Shown piece by piece: positions 23,050 to 39,973 of a stretch of 64,000 nucleotides of DNA. The stretch's first letter is position 1. Every line of letters begins with the position of its first letter. The translations under genes and the position numbers were made by a program. Below the pieces are notes generated by a model that was given only the letters and a program-made list of their open reading frames with translations, had not been told where the DNA came from and did not search any database. Origin of the DNA: Nissolia schottii (Eukaryota > Streptophyta > Magnoliopsida > Fabales > Fabaceae); the NCBI GenBank assembly GCA_003254905.1, contig QANU01019479.1, positions 3,234-67,233 on the forward strand, read 5' to 3'.

Positions 23050-26000
23050 ATGAAGAACATCTTCTCTAAGAAAACCTCTCCTAAAGGTTCATTCTCACTC
23101 CTTTTTTTCCTCTCTTTCCGCTGACCCCCTTTTTCCCCTCTCTGATCAGTGTTGGTTCTTCCTTTGTCAATTTTTCATGTTTTAGTCTCTGTTCAATTGA
23201 ATCCTTAGTTAATTATAACAATGTATTTATTGCCCCCTTTTTTCTCATGTTCTGTTTTTTGATTCAGAGGCTCTTAGGGAGAGTAAACGAGAAATGGCAA
23301 ATGCTACTAGAGGTAATGTTATTTTTATTTTTATCTTTTTTTTTCAGTTCATAACTACTGTATTATTCAATTTGAGGTGTGTGTTTTTTTGTTACATTTT
23401 TTCAATTTTTTATTTGATGTGGTTTCTGATTTGAATTAATTGATTATGATCCACAGGTATAGAGAAGGAAATTAGTGCATTGCAATTGGAAGTATGTCTT
23501 TTAATCAACTGTTAGGAGTGATTAATGTATCTTCTTCCTGAAGTTTTGGTGTTGTGAATTGTGATGTGAATTTTTTATTTTGTTGTTATTAGGAAAAGAA
23601 GCTTGTTGCTGAGATAAAGAGAACTGCTAAGACAGGAAATGAGGTATGTTCTGGACATGACTCTTTTAAAAGTGATTTTATTTCCAAATTGAGCAAATAA
23701 AGTGGTATTCGCCTTTGATTTGATTTTAAGGAAAAAATATTGAATAGAGGCTCGTTTGGATAGGGTATAACAAAAGCAGTTTTTTTTAGTAGAGCTTATA
23801 AAAAGACACTTTAATTAACACTCTTAAAAATTATAAATTTACCTTTTTTCTTTGATAAAAGACAATCCAAATGGACTCTAGTTAGAATTTTATGTCCAGA
23901 ATTTTTGACGGAATTATGTGGCACTATTTCTAACATTTGAATGAATGAGTGAGCAGTCTTCACTCCTTTGAGTTATCCAATCACCCTCCTTGAATCTTGG
24001 AGAATTTCTGAAAATAATTCTTGATATGTACCATTACTCTAATTTGAAGTATATCACAACTTTAATCCACTAAACTTTAATGGTGGATAGGTTACGCCTT
24101 TAAAGGAAGACTCTCTTTAGATAATTGTTGTTCATAGTTCAGACTAGTCATTTAAAAAAAAATAAAAATTTCTGCATTCAGACTTGATAAGCTATCACCG
24201 TGATCTGTTGTTAATATGGTATTCTGGTGCTTTTGATATTTTGCTTGCTCATCATGTATTTTGGCAGGCCGCGACTAAAATACTAGCTCGCCAGTTGATC
24301 AGGCTTAGGCAACAAATTGCTAACCTTCAAGGTAGTCGAGCTCAGATGAGAGGAATAGCAACTCATACACAGGTAGGGTTGTTATAAATTTTGTTTCTTG
24401 ATATCTTTTTTGGTTCTTGTGTGCAAACAGGTTTGTGGATGTTTTTTGCTCTTAGCTAGGTTTATTTATCGTCTCTTGCAGGCAATGCATGCTCAGTCTT
24501 CTGTTGCTGTTGGCATGAAAGGTGCGACTAAGGCAATGGCAGCCATGAATAAGGTAGCATGTTTTTATCTTGTATTTTATTCATATTTTATGTGCACGTA
24601 TACCGCATCAAGTGAGAAAAGACTTGGTTGTTGTTGTATTTCATGTTCACATATAATATATTGCTTTATTTTTTTAAAGCTAGGATTAGGTAATTGATTT
24701 TGTTTAGTTTTATCACATAAATAGATAGCAACAAAAGCTTTGGCGTGGTGTGCATACTTGTACAAGGTTGAGGGGGTGGGGGATATAAATTTGATGTTTA
24801 AAGGTTGCTATCAGGTTTATGAAATTGTGTAGTTTCCACTGAATGGTAATTGGTCATATTGCTGAAATTGTTCTTTTGATCAAAGGCAAAAAATACTGCA
24901 CCAGGAAGGAAAAATTGATAACATTGTTCTTCTAATCTTTTCTGAATGCAACAAGAAATTGCCATTGGAGTCCACGAACTAGTTTTGGCGTCTTTTTTTC
25001 TTTTGCTACAACAACAACAAAGCCTTTTCTCACTAGGTGGGATCAGTAATGTGGACTAAATCTTTTACACTTGTGCTAAATTAGAAATTTTTTTTTGCAG
25101 CAAATGGAACCTGCAAAGCAAGCCAAAATTATGCAGGAGTTCCAGAAACAATCGGCGCAAATGGATATGACTGTAAGATGATGTTTGATTTTAGAAATTT
25201 TTTAAAAGTTGGCATATATCATTGTTCGAGTTTCCGCAGCTTGTGGATCATAATGGTGTATCATTTATGTGCAGACTGAAATGATGTCAGATGCTATAGA
25301 TGAAGCCTTGGATGATGATGAAGCCGAAGACGAGACTGAAGAGCTGACAAATCAGGTACTAGTTACCTCCTCTAAATGCATTTCTTTTCTGTTCTTTGTT
25401 TTTTGGTAAATATTGTGCTTCAAGGCTTTTACTTGATTAATTCTCAGTTATAGAATATACATTTGGCGTGGCCTATTAATTTCATGTGGAACAGTTTTCT
25501 CAGAGGAATAATGTAATATCTAGTGCTCCAGTCCCTAAAATTAACTGCGGTTGGAATTATCGGTCCAAATTTAAATCTTGGCTTTGGCTGGGGCTAATCC
25601 AGAATCCAGTGGAGATAATTAGGTTAATAAGCACAGAAAGGCCTAGAATTCTTTCATTGCACCTAATTTTAAATTTAAAATCAATATAAAACGGGGCATG
25701 ACTTTTACACCATTGTTTTTCCTTCTCAAGATTTTGTACTACTTAAAAAATTCTGGATTTGTCTTGTAGCTTATTTTACAAGGTTTAGAAGGAATAATTC
25801 TTCATTCACAAAATGAACAATTAGTCTAAATGGGCCGAAGTTATTATTTGAAGGTAACATGGCTTTGAAATTACAAAAAAGGATCTGATGGAAATTTTCC
25901 TGAATTTTTGGCAGGTGCTTGACGAAATTGGCGTGGATGTTGCCTCGCAGGTTGGAATTAGTTTTTAACAATTTCTGTGTTCCTATCATCTGTCTTAATG

Positions 26001-26523
26001 CTTTTGCTCAATCTGATATGTCTTTTGTTTGAACTTTTCCAGTTATCATCAGCCCCCAAAGGGAGAATCAAAACACAGAATACCGAAAATTTTGGCAGGT
26101 ATTTACCATATAACATTTTTTTCCCCCCCATCATTAGTTTTCCATTTCCCCTCCATCTTTAGTCTTCAAATAAGTTAATAATAAAAGAAAATATGGATTT
26201 TGTTATGTAACTTATCATCGAAACAAAGAAGCCGTAAATATCATCTAACATTTATTTTATAGTAGTTGTTTTGACCCCATTCGTTGTGTTCAAGAAAGTT
26301 TAGGTTAAGAAAGATGTGAATTTCTTTTCTGTAAGTTGTGCAGTATTTGCCGTGACTCCTTGTGCATTGGATGTTCTTGATCCACACCTCAATTTTGCTA
26401 ATGAGTTAAAACTTCAGATGTTTGATTTTTATGTCAGTTTATTTGACCTCAGAAATTCGATACCTTTGCAGCTCGGGAATCGACGACCTCGAGGAGCGGT
26501 TGGCCGCTCTTAGAAACCCATAA
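23050..26523 (+). CDS. VPS2: ESCRT-III subunit, VPS2 family (CHMP2-like, VPS2.2/2.3 type)
   Basis: Exons: 23050-23086, 23268-23312, 23457-23491, 23593-23643, 24268-24372, 24482-24553, 25101-25172, 25275-25355, 25915-25950, 26043-26098 and 26472-26523, joined to 642 bases (213 residues). ESCRT-III subunits polymerise on endosomal membranes and drive inward budding and scission. The protein has the expected order: a basic N terminus (MKNIFSKKTSPKEALRESKR), long helices (LVAEIKRTAKTGNEAATKIL, RQLIRLRQQIANLQGSRAQ), an acidic linker (DEALDDDEAEDETEE), and a C-terminal MIM1 motif for Vps4 MIT domains (DDLEERLAALRNP). The GNEAATKILARQL stretch and length near 213 fit the plant VPS2.2/VPS2.3 branch better than VPS2.1. 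All introns have GT-AG ends. A LINE tail lies in the intron after exon 6. Confidence 0.93.
25008..25060 (-). mobile_element. RTE-type LINE 3' tail in a VPS2 intron
   Basis: The ACAACAACAACAAAGCC start followed by CACTAGGTGGGATCAG..ATGTGGACTAAA is the reverse complement of the tail at 58063-58127 (AGTGGGACAAGGC then TTG repeats). Only the last ~55 bases remain, antisense to the host gene. Confidence 0.75.
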
Positions 26524-27134
26524 TAATTTGTCTGAGATTATGGTTCTCAAGCTCAGTTGTAAAGTTCTTTCCAGAACTGCTTGAAATTACCGTGTATTTT
26601 TCTATGCTTTCCTCTTGTATGAGGGGTAGGGCAAAGTAATGGAGTGAATTCTAAGCTGCGATGGATGTTTTACTTGTAATTGAGGATGGAAAGAATGGCA
26701 TACCTCTCACAGAACAACATAACTGAGTTTGATGCTATTTGTAAATGTAAGTGCCAGTTTGGTGTATGTTCTGGCTGGCCAAAGAAATCTCTATATGTAG
26801 GTAAGGTAGAAGCTACGGGTTTGATCGGTTATTGATTCCATTTCTTGTTTTTATTTTATGATTTCAATTTTTTTTTCTTTAGGATTTTCGGAAGGAAACA
26901 ATAAAAAAGGAAAATCTTGATTTTTTGTTTTCTAATTTTTTTTAGAGTAATTCTTCAAGTGAGCCCCTCGTGATTTTAACATCAGCCAAGTTAGTTTTAA
27001 AAAGAAAAACAATTAAGCCTTATCACATGGATTAAACGACGTCATAGTGTTTTGTGTCATGTTTGTGTTTAAGTAATTAACTTGCAAATCTTGTATAATA
27101 GTTTTCTTTAATTTTTCTTGGGTTCAGTCTACCT
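26524..27134. other. VPS2 3' flank and intergenic DNA
   Basis: The first ~300 bases are probably 3' untranslated region (T-rich, TTTGTAAATGTAAG near 26740). A segment at 26940-27060 with AGTGAGCCCC and ACGACGTCATAGTG may be a decayed MITE. No gene. Confidence 0.35.
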
Positions 27135-27950
27135 TTTGTGACTAGGTTAGTTGTTATTTGATCTACTCTTTTTATTCGAATTTTGTCAAGTTTGCTCCTC
27201 ACATGTCCAAATTACGATTCTACCATCTTTCTACTATAGGTATTATCCTAACCTTCACTCTAATGCATTCATTTTTAATCCTATCATGTCTAGTGTGTCC
27301 ACTCATCTATCTCAACATCCTTATTTTTGCAACATGTAATTTATTTTTATGCTAATTTTTTATCGCCTAGCACTCAGTTTCATATAACATCGTCTGTTTT
27401 ATTGTTGTGCGATGGAATTTTTCTTTAAGTTTGAATGGTACCCTTTTATCGTATAGAACCCCTAATACACTTCTCTATTTCATCCATCCAGCTTGGATCC
27501 TATGGTTTACATCCCCTTTTATCTTTCATCATCTTGAATAATGACTCCAAGATACTTGAACCTTATGACTTGTGGTATAGTATCGTCCCTAATTTTCACC
27601 TCTTGGTTAGAGCTTGGGCACCTCTTACTAAACCTACATTCCATATATTTCGTCTTGCTTTTAATAATACGAAACTCAAGTGCCTGAAGAACTTATCTCT
27701 ATAGTTCTAGCTTTCCATTCAACTCTTCCCTTGATTTTCCTACCAGAATTATATCATCCGCAAAAAGCATGCAATGTGGCGCCAGATCTTGGATGTGTTC
27801 AGTAAGGACATCTAAGACTAAGGTAAAAAGATAAGGGCTTAAAGTTGATCCTTGGTGCAAACCAATTGTGATGGGGAAATCCATTATTGCTCCACCTTAC
27901 ATTCTTACACAAGCTATGACCTCGTTATACATATCGTTGATTGCTCGTAT
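27135..27950 (-). mobile_element. 5'-truncated RTE-clade LINE with reverse transcriptase remnant
   Basis: On the minus strand, 27884-27699 reads GLHQGSTLSPYLFTLVLD..LTEHIQ..CMLFADDIILVGKSREELN. This holds the reverse-transcriptase FADDI active-site motif and the QGSTLSPYLF motif of plant RTE LINEs. The following DNA towards 27135 matches the 3' parts of the copies at 33368-34420 and 55556-55857 (for example CTACCATCTTT..C.ATAGG.GTTATCC). The frame is broken and the 5' end and final tail are missing. Confidence 0.85.
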
Positions 27951-28560
27951 ATAGAAAATTCTATATTCTTACACAAGTTATGGTCAGCTAGACATGTTAG
28001 TCACATGCTATGTCAGCGTGTGGGTGATTGTGGGTTAGGCTATTTTTGGAGACTACTAATTGTCTACTTTATTATAATGTTTAGAACCTCGGACGAGTTT
28101 ATTTTTTTATTAAGAACTAACTTGTTTGACGTTGAAATTGTACTAGATTCATTAGGAAGTTTACATGTTTCATTATTTTCTATACAAAATTCAGAAAATA
28201 GGAAACAAATTGATCACAAAAAATGAAAACGAAAATCACGCTGAACTAAAAATAGCAACGTGAAAAACGAGAATATATTTGCACATTTACAAATGTGAAG
28301 ATACCTTGCATTTTTTGGCTCTTCCTTTTTCCTTCCGCTACTACCAAGAACATTCTTTGCTCTTTACTCATTCCATTCAAATAATTCAAATAATGCCATG
28401 TAGTCATGGGGCTCACTTGTTAAAGTTTTTTTTTTTTTTTAACACTTTGTGAACTATGGTTATTATTTCATTGTTTGTGTAATAAAAAAAAAATTTAAGT
28501 AAAAACAATGAGACCCACCACTTAAAATTATAAATAACTTTTTTTTTTATTATTTGTTAA
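27951..28560. other. Intergenic DNA, no gene seen
   Basis: A 124-codon plus-strand frame at 27852-28226 overlaps the LINE and has no recognisable domain. A poly(T)-rich, AT-rich stretch follows from 28420. Confidence 0.35.
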
Positions 28561-28960
28561 AAATATTGTTTATATTGATGAAAAAGAAAAAGGAAAAAAA
28601 AAACACAACCCTACCACCGTCATCTCCTCTTCAGATTCTCTCTCACAGCCACCATCAACTCCTGTGCCGGTCGCCGGAACAGAACACTGGGCGCCGTGGG
28701 GCCTTGCCGCCGCTGTAACTACGTGCGATTTCAGACAATGAAACAAATGGGTGCAGAGATTCAGAGTCCCGTAAGAAATTGCACACATGCCTTATGTCTT
28801 GTCGATGTCAGAGACGGCGACAAAAGCGTGCCGCATTGTAGTGTGTTGCGACAACTATTAGAGTCAATTTTCCTTTTGTTTGTTGTGACTCTTCTGTTGA
28901 ATATGATGTGCAATTGTTGTGAATTCTTGTGTTGATTTTTCTTGTCGTATTTAACACTTT
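28561..28960 (+). other. GC-rich island with short unrecognised frame
   Basis: At 28610-28850 the sequence becomes GC-rich (for example GCGCCGTGGGGCCTTGCCGCC), preceded by an A-rich run and a CCACCGTCATCTCC phrase typical of plant 5' leaders. A 79-codon frame (28696-28935) reads MGPCRRCNYVRFQTMKQMG onwards and ends in a hydrophobic stretch. I recognise no family. It could be a small gene, a first exon or a relic. Confidence 0.25.
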
Positions 28961-29812
28961 GTTTAAACTTATTTGACCAAAAAATAAAATCATTACTTTC
29001 CTAACTAGATAAATAAAAAACAGTTCTCATATCAAACGCTGGGAGGAGTTGCTTTTTAAGAAAAATCTCTTTTTAATATTTTTAACTCCACGAAAAAATT
29101 AATTTTTTTAATCCCTTTTTCGGAATCCGAAACAGACACACCCTAAAATATTGGTTGGTACCTAACCATCCTGAGCCAAGGAAGCTGTTCTTATAGCTAG
29201 CTTTAACTTGCTTGTTTAAAAGTACTCTAATTGCATATTCTAGAGCCCTAGTTCTAGAATGACAAGTCCTAGTAAACATATACAATACAACCCATGTGAG
29301 CAGAGGTTATGGGCGATCACATATTGCTCAATTAATTAGCTAAGTTTGAAACCAAATACTAGCTTTGTCAATAAATTCATTACTCAGGGCAGGTGTTAAT
29401 AAACATACTTACATACAGGCAGTGCTGGACCTCTGTCAAACAAACAATAACACAGTGCATCATAAAACTTACTACAACTCAAGTTTCATCTAGTGTGTGT
29501 GTATATATATAATAATGATTAAATATAAAAAAGAATCCAGTTTAAGTTTTTCTCTTTGGCATGGTTTTAAGTATACATTGTCTGAGAATCATTTCTGGAG
29601 CAATCAATCCATGGGGCAGGAAAAGATTTGTCCACCTTGATCCAAAATTTGAGGCTTTTTATGACCTCATGGGTAATTCAGCAATATACATGAACTTGAT
29701 TCTTTTCACAAGGCTTGAGGTAGTTGTTCTTAGATAAAATCTGGCCAAGCATTAAAGCATTTTCTGGGTGTCTCAGAATTTAGATGGCAAGAAGGCACCC
29801 CATTGTTTTGAA
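28961..29812. other. Intergenic DNA and 3' flank of the CK1-like gene
   Basis: The last ~300 bases before 29813 are probably the 3' untranslated region of the minus-strand kinase gene. No further gene is seen. Confidence 0.35.
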
Positions 29813-36055
<6,243 letters not shown>

Positions 36056-36800
36056 GATGATAAAATGATCGTCAATACAACCAACTGCAAAGAACTTTTC
36101 CTGCTCGAGATTTTGTACCCCAATTCACCAAGTGATTGTGCACAATCCCAAACAAGAAAATTTCCACAGGTTCACTTTGAGTCATAAAAAAAATCCAAAC
36201 TTTCCTCCAAAATTCAAACGAAACCCAATTGAGAAATTATTTACAACCCAGACATCATCATATTAGAGGTAAATTGGCGCGTAACCAAAAAATACAAGAC
36301 AAAGGGTAAATAAAAAAAATTAAAAAATGAATGAAATTTTCATCATCCCCATCAAATGAGGATGAAGATTCTTATTCATGACACAGGAAAAAATAAGAGC
36401 TCCTCCAGCTACATTCCTTAACAACAAGGCAAGCCCAATTCAATCACCCAAAGGCCACAAAATTGAAACCCTTTTTACCAGCAAACAGAACCCCATTGAA
36501 CAAAATTGAAGACAAAAAAAGACTTGACAGAATGATTAATGGGGGCACAAAAAAGAAGGGTAGAAAAAAAAACAAACAAAAAAACTGAACCTTTTTTGAA
36601 AAACAAAGGGAAAAAGAAAAGAGGAGATTGAAGGGTATGTGCTGGATTAGAGAGAGAGAGAGAGAGAGAGAGACAAAAGCAGTTTCCACGAAAACCAGAA
36701 AGTTGGGAGATTAACGGAGGAAGCTGGTCTGGTTTCTGGTGTGAAGAGAGAGAAAGAGGGGAGAGAGAGAGAGAGAGGAAAATAAAAAAGGAATGGCCAG
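36056..36800 (-). promoter_or_regulatory. 5' leader and promoter side of the CK1-like gene with GA tracts
   Basis: GA runs at 36649-36673 and 36744-36778 (CT on the coding strand) lie 600-720 bases upstream of the start codon. A 5' untranslated intron may separate them from the ATG, because the 36090-36600 stretch has no coding potential. The TATA box was not identified. Confidence 0.4.
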
Positions 36801-38072
36801 AGAAAACAAAAAGTGTAAATGAGGCTATAGAAAGAGTTTAATATTTAACATTTTTTTTAAGTTCTTTGGGTTAAGGTTCAATTTCTTTCTGAAAAATATT
36901 TCGGCAGTGTAAGTAATTCATAATAAAATACAGTGTAAATTTAGTTATTGTAATAAAACTTTAGGAATTAATGATAATGTTTTAAAATTTTAGAGACCGT
37001 ATTAGAATTTTTTAGAAATTAACACATTATTTTTTAGGGACTATTTAGACAATGTTTGATAAACGTCAAAATATAGAAATGCATGGACAACAGAGACGTG
37101 TTCCTTATGTCATAAACATCTCTAATGTATTTTTCTTTCTTAAATATATAAAAATTAGTTAAAATTTTATCATAAAACAAAGTCAATTTTAAGTTTTATG
37201 TTTTTGTCTCCTTTTTAAAACATGATTATGTCTTCATTGTCTTCATATTTGCTGTCTCGAGATGCTTAACACTACCTTAAGGTACTAAACCCTAAATCCT
37301 AAACTCTAAATTAAGGCACTAGAGACTAAATTGACACTTAACCCTATTTCTTTTAAATAAGTAAAATTAGTGTTAAGATAGCTTTATCCCATGGCTCACT
37401 AACCAAACTCAAGCCAAATTATGTGAAAAAAAAACTATATTTTTATGAGTAAACTCCCAAACAAGTCATTCACAATTTCAAACAAATGAAAAAACCTCAC
37501 AAATTAAAAAAAAAAAGACAAATAAGCCCCCACATAATTTAATTTTTGGACAAAAACACGTCACGTAGATTGTAAAGTAATTTAAAAGTCAGATTACCGA
37601 CAATTTAAATAGATTACCTCATATCAAACGTCCCATTAGAGAAAATCCAGTACGCGGTACATTGTGAATTCTCTTGTCTACTCCATTTCAAATCTCAAAA
37701 CTATGACTCTTTTAAGTTATAAAAGGAAGTGATATTTTTGAGTGGGCACGTATTTAAGAAATTTTTCTTTATGCGCACACATAAAAAATTGTGAGTCCGA
37801 TATGATTTATTAAAGATGTGCTCATGTGTGTGCCTAGGCACGTGCCCACCCAAGAATAACTCTAAAAGGAAATCGCCTGTACCCATATCTTGTTCCTTAG
37901 TTTCTGTGACCCATCAATGACCTCTTGTCACTTGTAAGATAAGCAATACACATATTTAATAACCGATAAAATTTTCCAATTTTCTTTTCTTCAAATTTTC
38001 ATCTTTTCACGTAACAAAAGGTAAATTACATACACGATTTGGGGAGAGATGATTTCCATCCCGGTAAGGTAG
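36801..38072. other. Intergenic DNA between the CK1-like and GRAS genes
   Basis: AT-rich with no gene. A TTAGGGACTATTTAGACAATG-like phrase near 37036 and an ACTCCCAAACAAGTCATTC phrase near 37450 look like worn MITE ends. A clearer MITE is listed separately. Confidence 0.4.
37728..37863. mobile_element. 136 bp MITE with GTGGGCACG ends
   Basis: Left end AGTGATATTTTTGAGTGGGC then ACGT; right end CACGTGCCCACCCAAGAATA then ACTCT. The inverted arms are about 24 bases with few mismatches. The element lies about 210 bases downstream of the GRAS stop codon and contains one CACGTG core at its right arm. Confidence 0.75.
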
Positions 38073-39719
38073 CTAGCCAGAAGAAGCACGACTAAAGGTC
38101 CATGCAGAAGCAGTGTACAAGCTTGTATCCTTCCATCCAAGCCTCAACACGCCATCAACTTGTGCAAGGCTATATCCATGATGAGAAGGTGAGAACATGT
38201 TGAGAATCAACTGTGCCTGAGCCATTGAGTTTGCACTCATAGGAACCTGCACAAAGCAACCATTATTCCTTGCAGCAAGCTCACCCCTCCAACTCCTAAA
38301 CTTGTCCTCACCACTCCTTGCAGGGCCCCCAATTGCCAATATGTTGTTGATCTCTTTAGAGAGCAATCCATGCTCCACAATGTTCCTACTTGTGTCATCA
38401 ATAGGCAAGTATGCACCAAGGGAATCAAAGATTGTGGAATAGTAGTGCAAAGATCCAACAAAACGGTCCAAGAAAGACCCTCCAATGTTAACATCTTGTT
38501 CCACCAATGTGATGATCCTTGGCTCCAACTCCTCAATGAGTCTCAAGGTTTTCCAACCAGGTCCAGTTGCATCATAGAGTGAGTGCTGAAGCCAATGCAC
38601 TGCAATTGCCTCATTAGGCCTGATTTGAATCATGGAGGCATCAATTTCACCAATCTTGGTTGCAATTGGGTGGAATTTAAAGGACATCCCAAGCCTCCTT
38701 GCAAAATTTGAGAGCTGCTTCCCTGTCTCAACAAGTAGGTCCGCTGAGTCTCCAAATCCTGTTAGTTTCACCTCCGGCGGGCCCTCGATTCGGGTGGCAA
38801 GTATGTGGAAGAATGCCGGCCATTGGAGGCCTTGCATGATGTCCAAATCAATGATGTGGATGAATTGGCAGTCGCTCATTGCTTCAAGGATGGCTTGGTT
38901 GGAAGTGAAGTGTGCAAATTTGATGAAAGGGGAGATGTTGTTGAAGACTTGGAATGATGAGTGAATGTTTTTGTGGTCAATTAATGGGGAACACACACCA
39001 AGGAATGAGTTCATGACCCTGCTTGACATGGCCTTGGAGAAATATGCAACAACTCTCTCAGCACACGAGGGCTTGTAGGGTGAGGCCAATTGTGTGAGCT
39101 CAAGAAGCATCCTTTGTGCATCAACAAGGTTGTCCACTGAGATTGCAACTGCACACTCCATTAGGAGGGTGATTAGGCTTAGCCCTTGATGATCATGGTT
39201 GATGTTGTTGTTGTGATCTAACTGTGTGGTGTTTGTTTGGATGTTGTGATGATGAGGATCAAAGTTATAATTAGTGAAAGGGTCAAATGAGGTTCTCCAA
39301 AAAGTGGTTTTTCTTGGATTGATGTTTGGCACAAGTGAGGCTACCAAGTTGTTATGACGGGAGATTATGGCGTCATCTAATTCGTGTAGCCGACCCCATG
39401 TAGTGGTACAAGGCTTAGTAGTTGTTGTTGATGCTACAAGGTTATTGTTGTTGTCGTCATGAGTGGTGGTGGTTTCTTCAGGTAAATCTTCATCAAGGTG
39501 TTTGGCAATGTTGTCCATCCAATTATCACATATCTCGTTGTTCTGCCCAATGTTTAGGCTTTGGCTTTGGATTAGGTTTTCATTTGGTGGCTTTGGAAAT
39601 GGGACTATTAATGATGGGGCTGGAGCAAGATTATTTTGGTACAAGTCCCAAGTTTCATGCATTGGGGCATGGATCATGCTTGAATTCCCATGAACCGCCT
39701 CAAACCCCACTCTCATCAT
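38073..39719 (-). CDS. GRAS-domain transcription regulator, SCARECROW/SCL23 type
   Basis: One exon, 548 residues. The C-terminal GRAS domain (about 180-541) is complete: LHRI (SLITLLMECAVAISVDNLVD), VHIID as IHIIDLDIMQGLQWP (about 287-301), LHRII, a PFYRE-like RFVGSLHYYSTIFDSL, and SAW (RSWRGEL to LGWKDTSLYTASAW). The HFTSNQAILEAM and AVHWLQHSLYDATG blocks place it near SCARECROW and SCL23, nuclear regulators of endodermis and bundle-sheath fate that pair with SHORT-ROOT. The N-terminal third is disordered and rich in N, T, H and D. Residues 97-119 (KPCTTTWGRLHELDDAI) are encoded by a LINE tail inserted in antisense. A TATA box lies at 39966-39973. It could be a legume-specific SCR paralogue. 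Confidence 0.9.
   Translation of the reverse strand: MMRVGFEAVHGNSSMIHAPMHETWDLYQNNLAPAPSLIVPFPKPPNENLIQSQSLNIGQNNEICDNWMDNIAKHLDEDLPEETTTTHDDNNNNLVASTTTTKPCTTTWGRLHELDDAIISRHNNLVASLVPNINPRKTTFWRTSFDPFTNYNFDPHHHNIQTNTTQLDHNNNINHDHQGLSLITLLMECAVAISVDNLVDAQRMLLELTQLASPYKPSCAERVVAYFSKAMSSRVMNSFLGVCSPLIDHKNIHSSFQVFNNISPFIKFAHFTSNQAILEAMSDCQFIHIIDLDIMQGLQWPAFFHILATRIEGPPEVKLTGFGDSADLLVETGKQLSNFARRLGMSFKFHPIATKIGEIDASMIQIRPNEAIAVHWLQHSLYDATGPGWKTLRLIEELEPRIITLVEQDVNIGGSFLDRFVGSLHYYSTIFDSLGAYLPIDDTSRNIVEHGLLSKEINNILAIGGPARSGEDKFRSWRGELAARNNGCFVQVPMSANSMAQAQLILNMFSPSHHGYSLAQVDGVLRLGWKDTSLYTASAWTFSRASSG
39354..39429 (+). mobile_element. RTE LINE 3' tail inside the GRAS coding sequence
   Basis: The stretch from 39366 (TATGGCGTCA, then TGTAGCCGAC, TAGTGG.ACAAGGCTTAG, TTGTTGTTG) matches the intronic copy at 58063-58127 at about 55 of 65 positions. 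It is flanked by GAGGCTACCAAGTTGTT (39337-39353) and GATGCTACAAGGTTATT (39430-39446), a 17 bp direct repeat with 13 matches, read as a worn target duplication. Insert plus one duplicate equals 93 bases, which is 31 codons. It is antisense to the host gene. Confidence 0.85.
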
Positions 39720-39965
39720 AGAAAAACGATCAAATGATTAAACTATATTTGTAATAAAGAAGAAAATTTATAATGAGAGGAGAGGAAAGAAACGTAGCAA
39801 AAAATAAGAAAGAAGTAGAAAAAGAGCGTGAATCAAATGATTAATATGCACTATAGAAGAAAAACTAACACGAGAGGGGGGAAAGAAACATGTAGCAAAC
39901 AAAATGACAAAGCAATATGAAAAAAGGGTGTGTGAGAGGGGTTTTCAAGAAGAGGGTTCATGTTT

Positions 39966-39973
39966 CTTTTATA
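39966..39973 (-). promoter_or_regulatory. TATA box of the GRAS gene
   Basis: The minus strand reads CCTATAAAAGAAACATG here, 247 bases upstream of the start codon. Transcription would begin about 30 bases downstream, near 39940. Confidence 0.55.

Noticed and set aside
39422-39721. Plus-strand frames of 76-99 codons
   Set aside because: Antisense shadows of the GRAS gene's N-terminal region.
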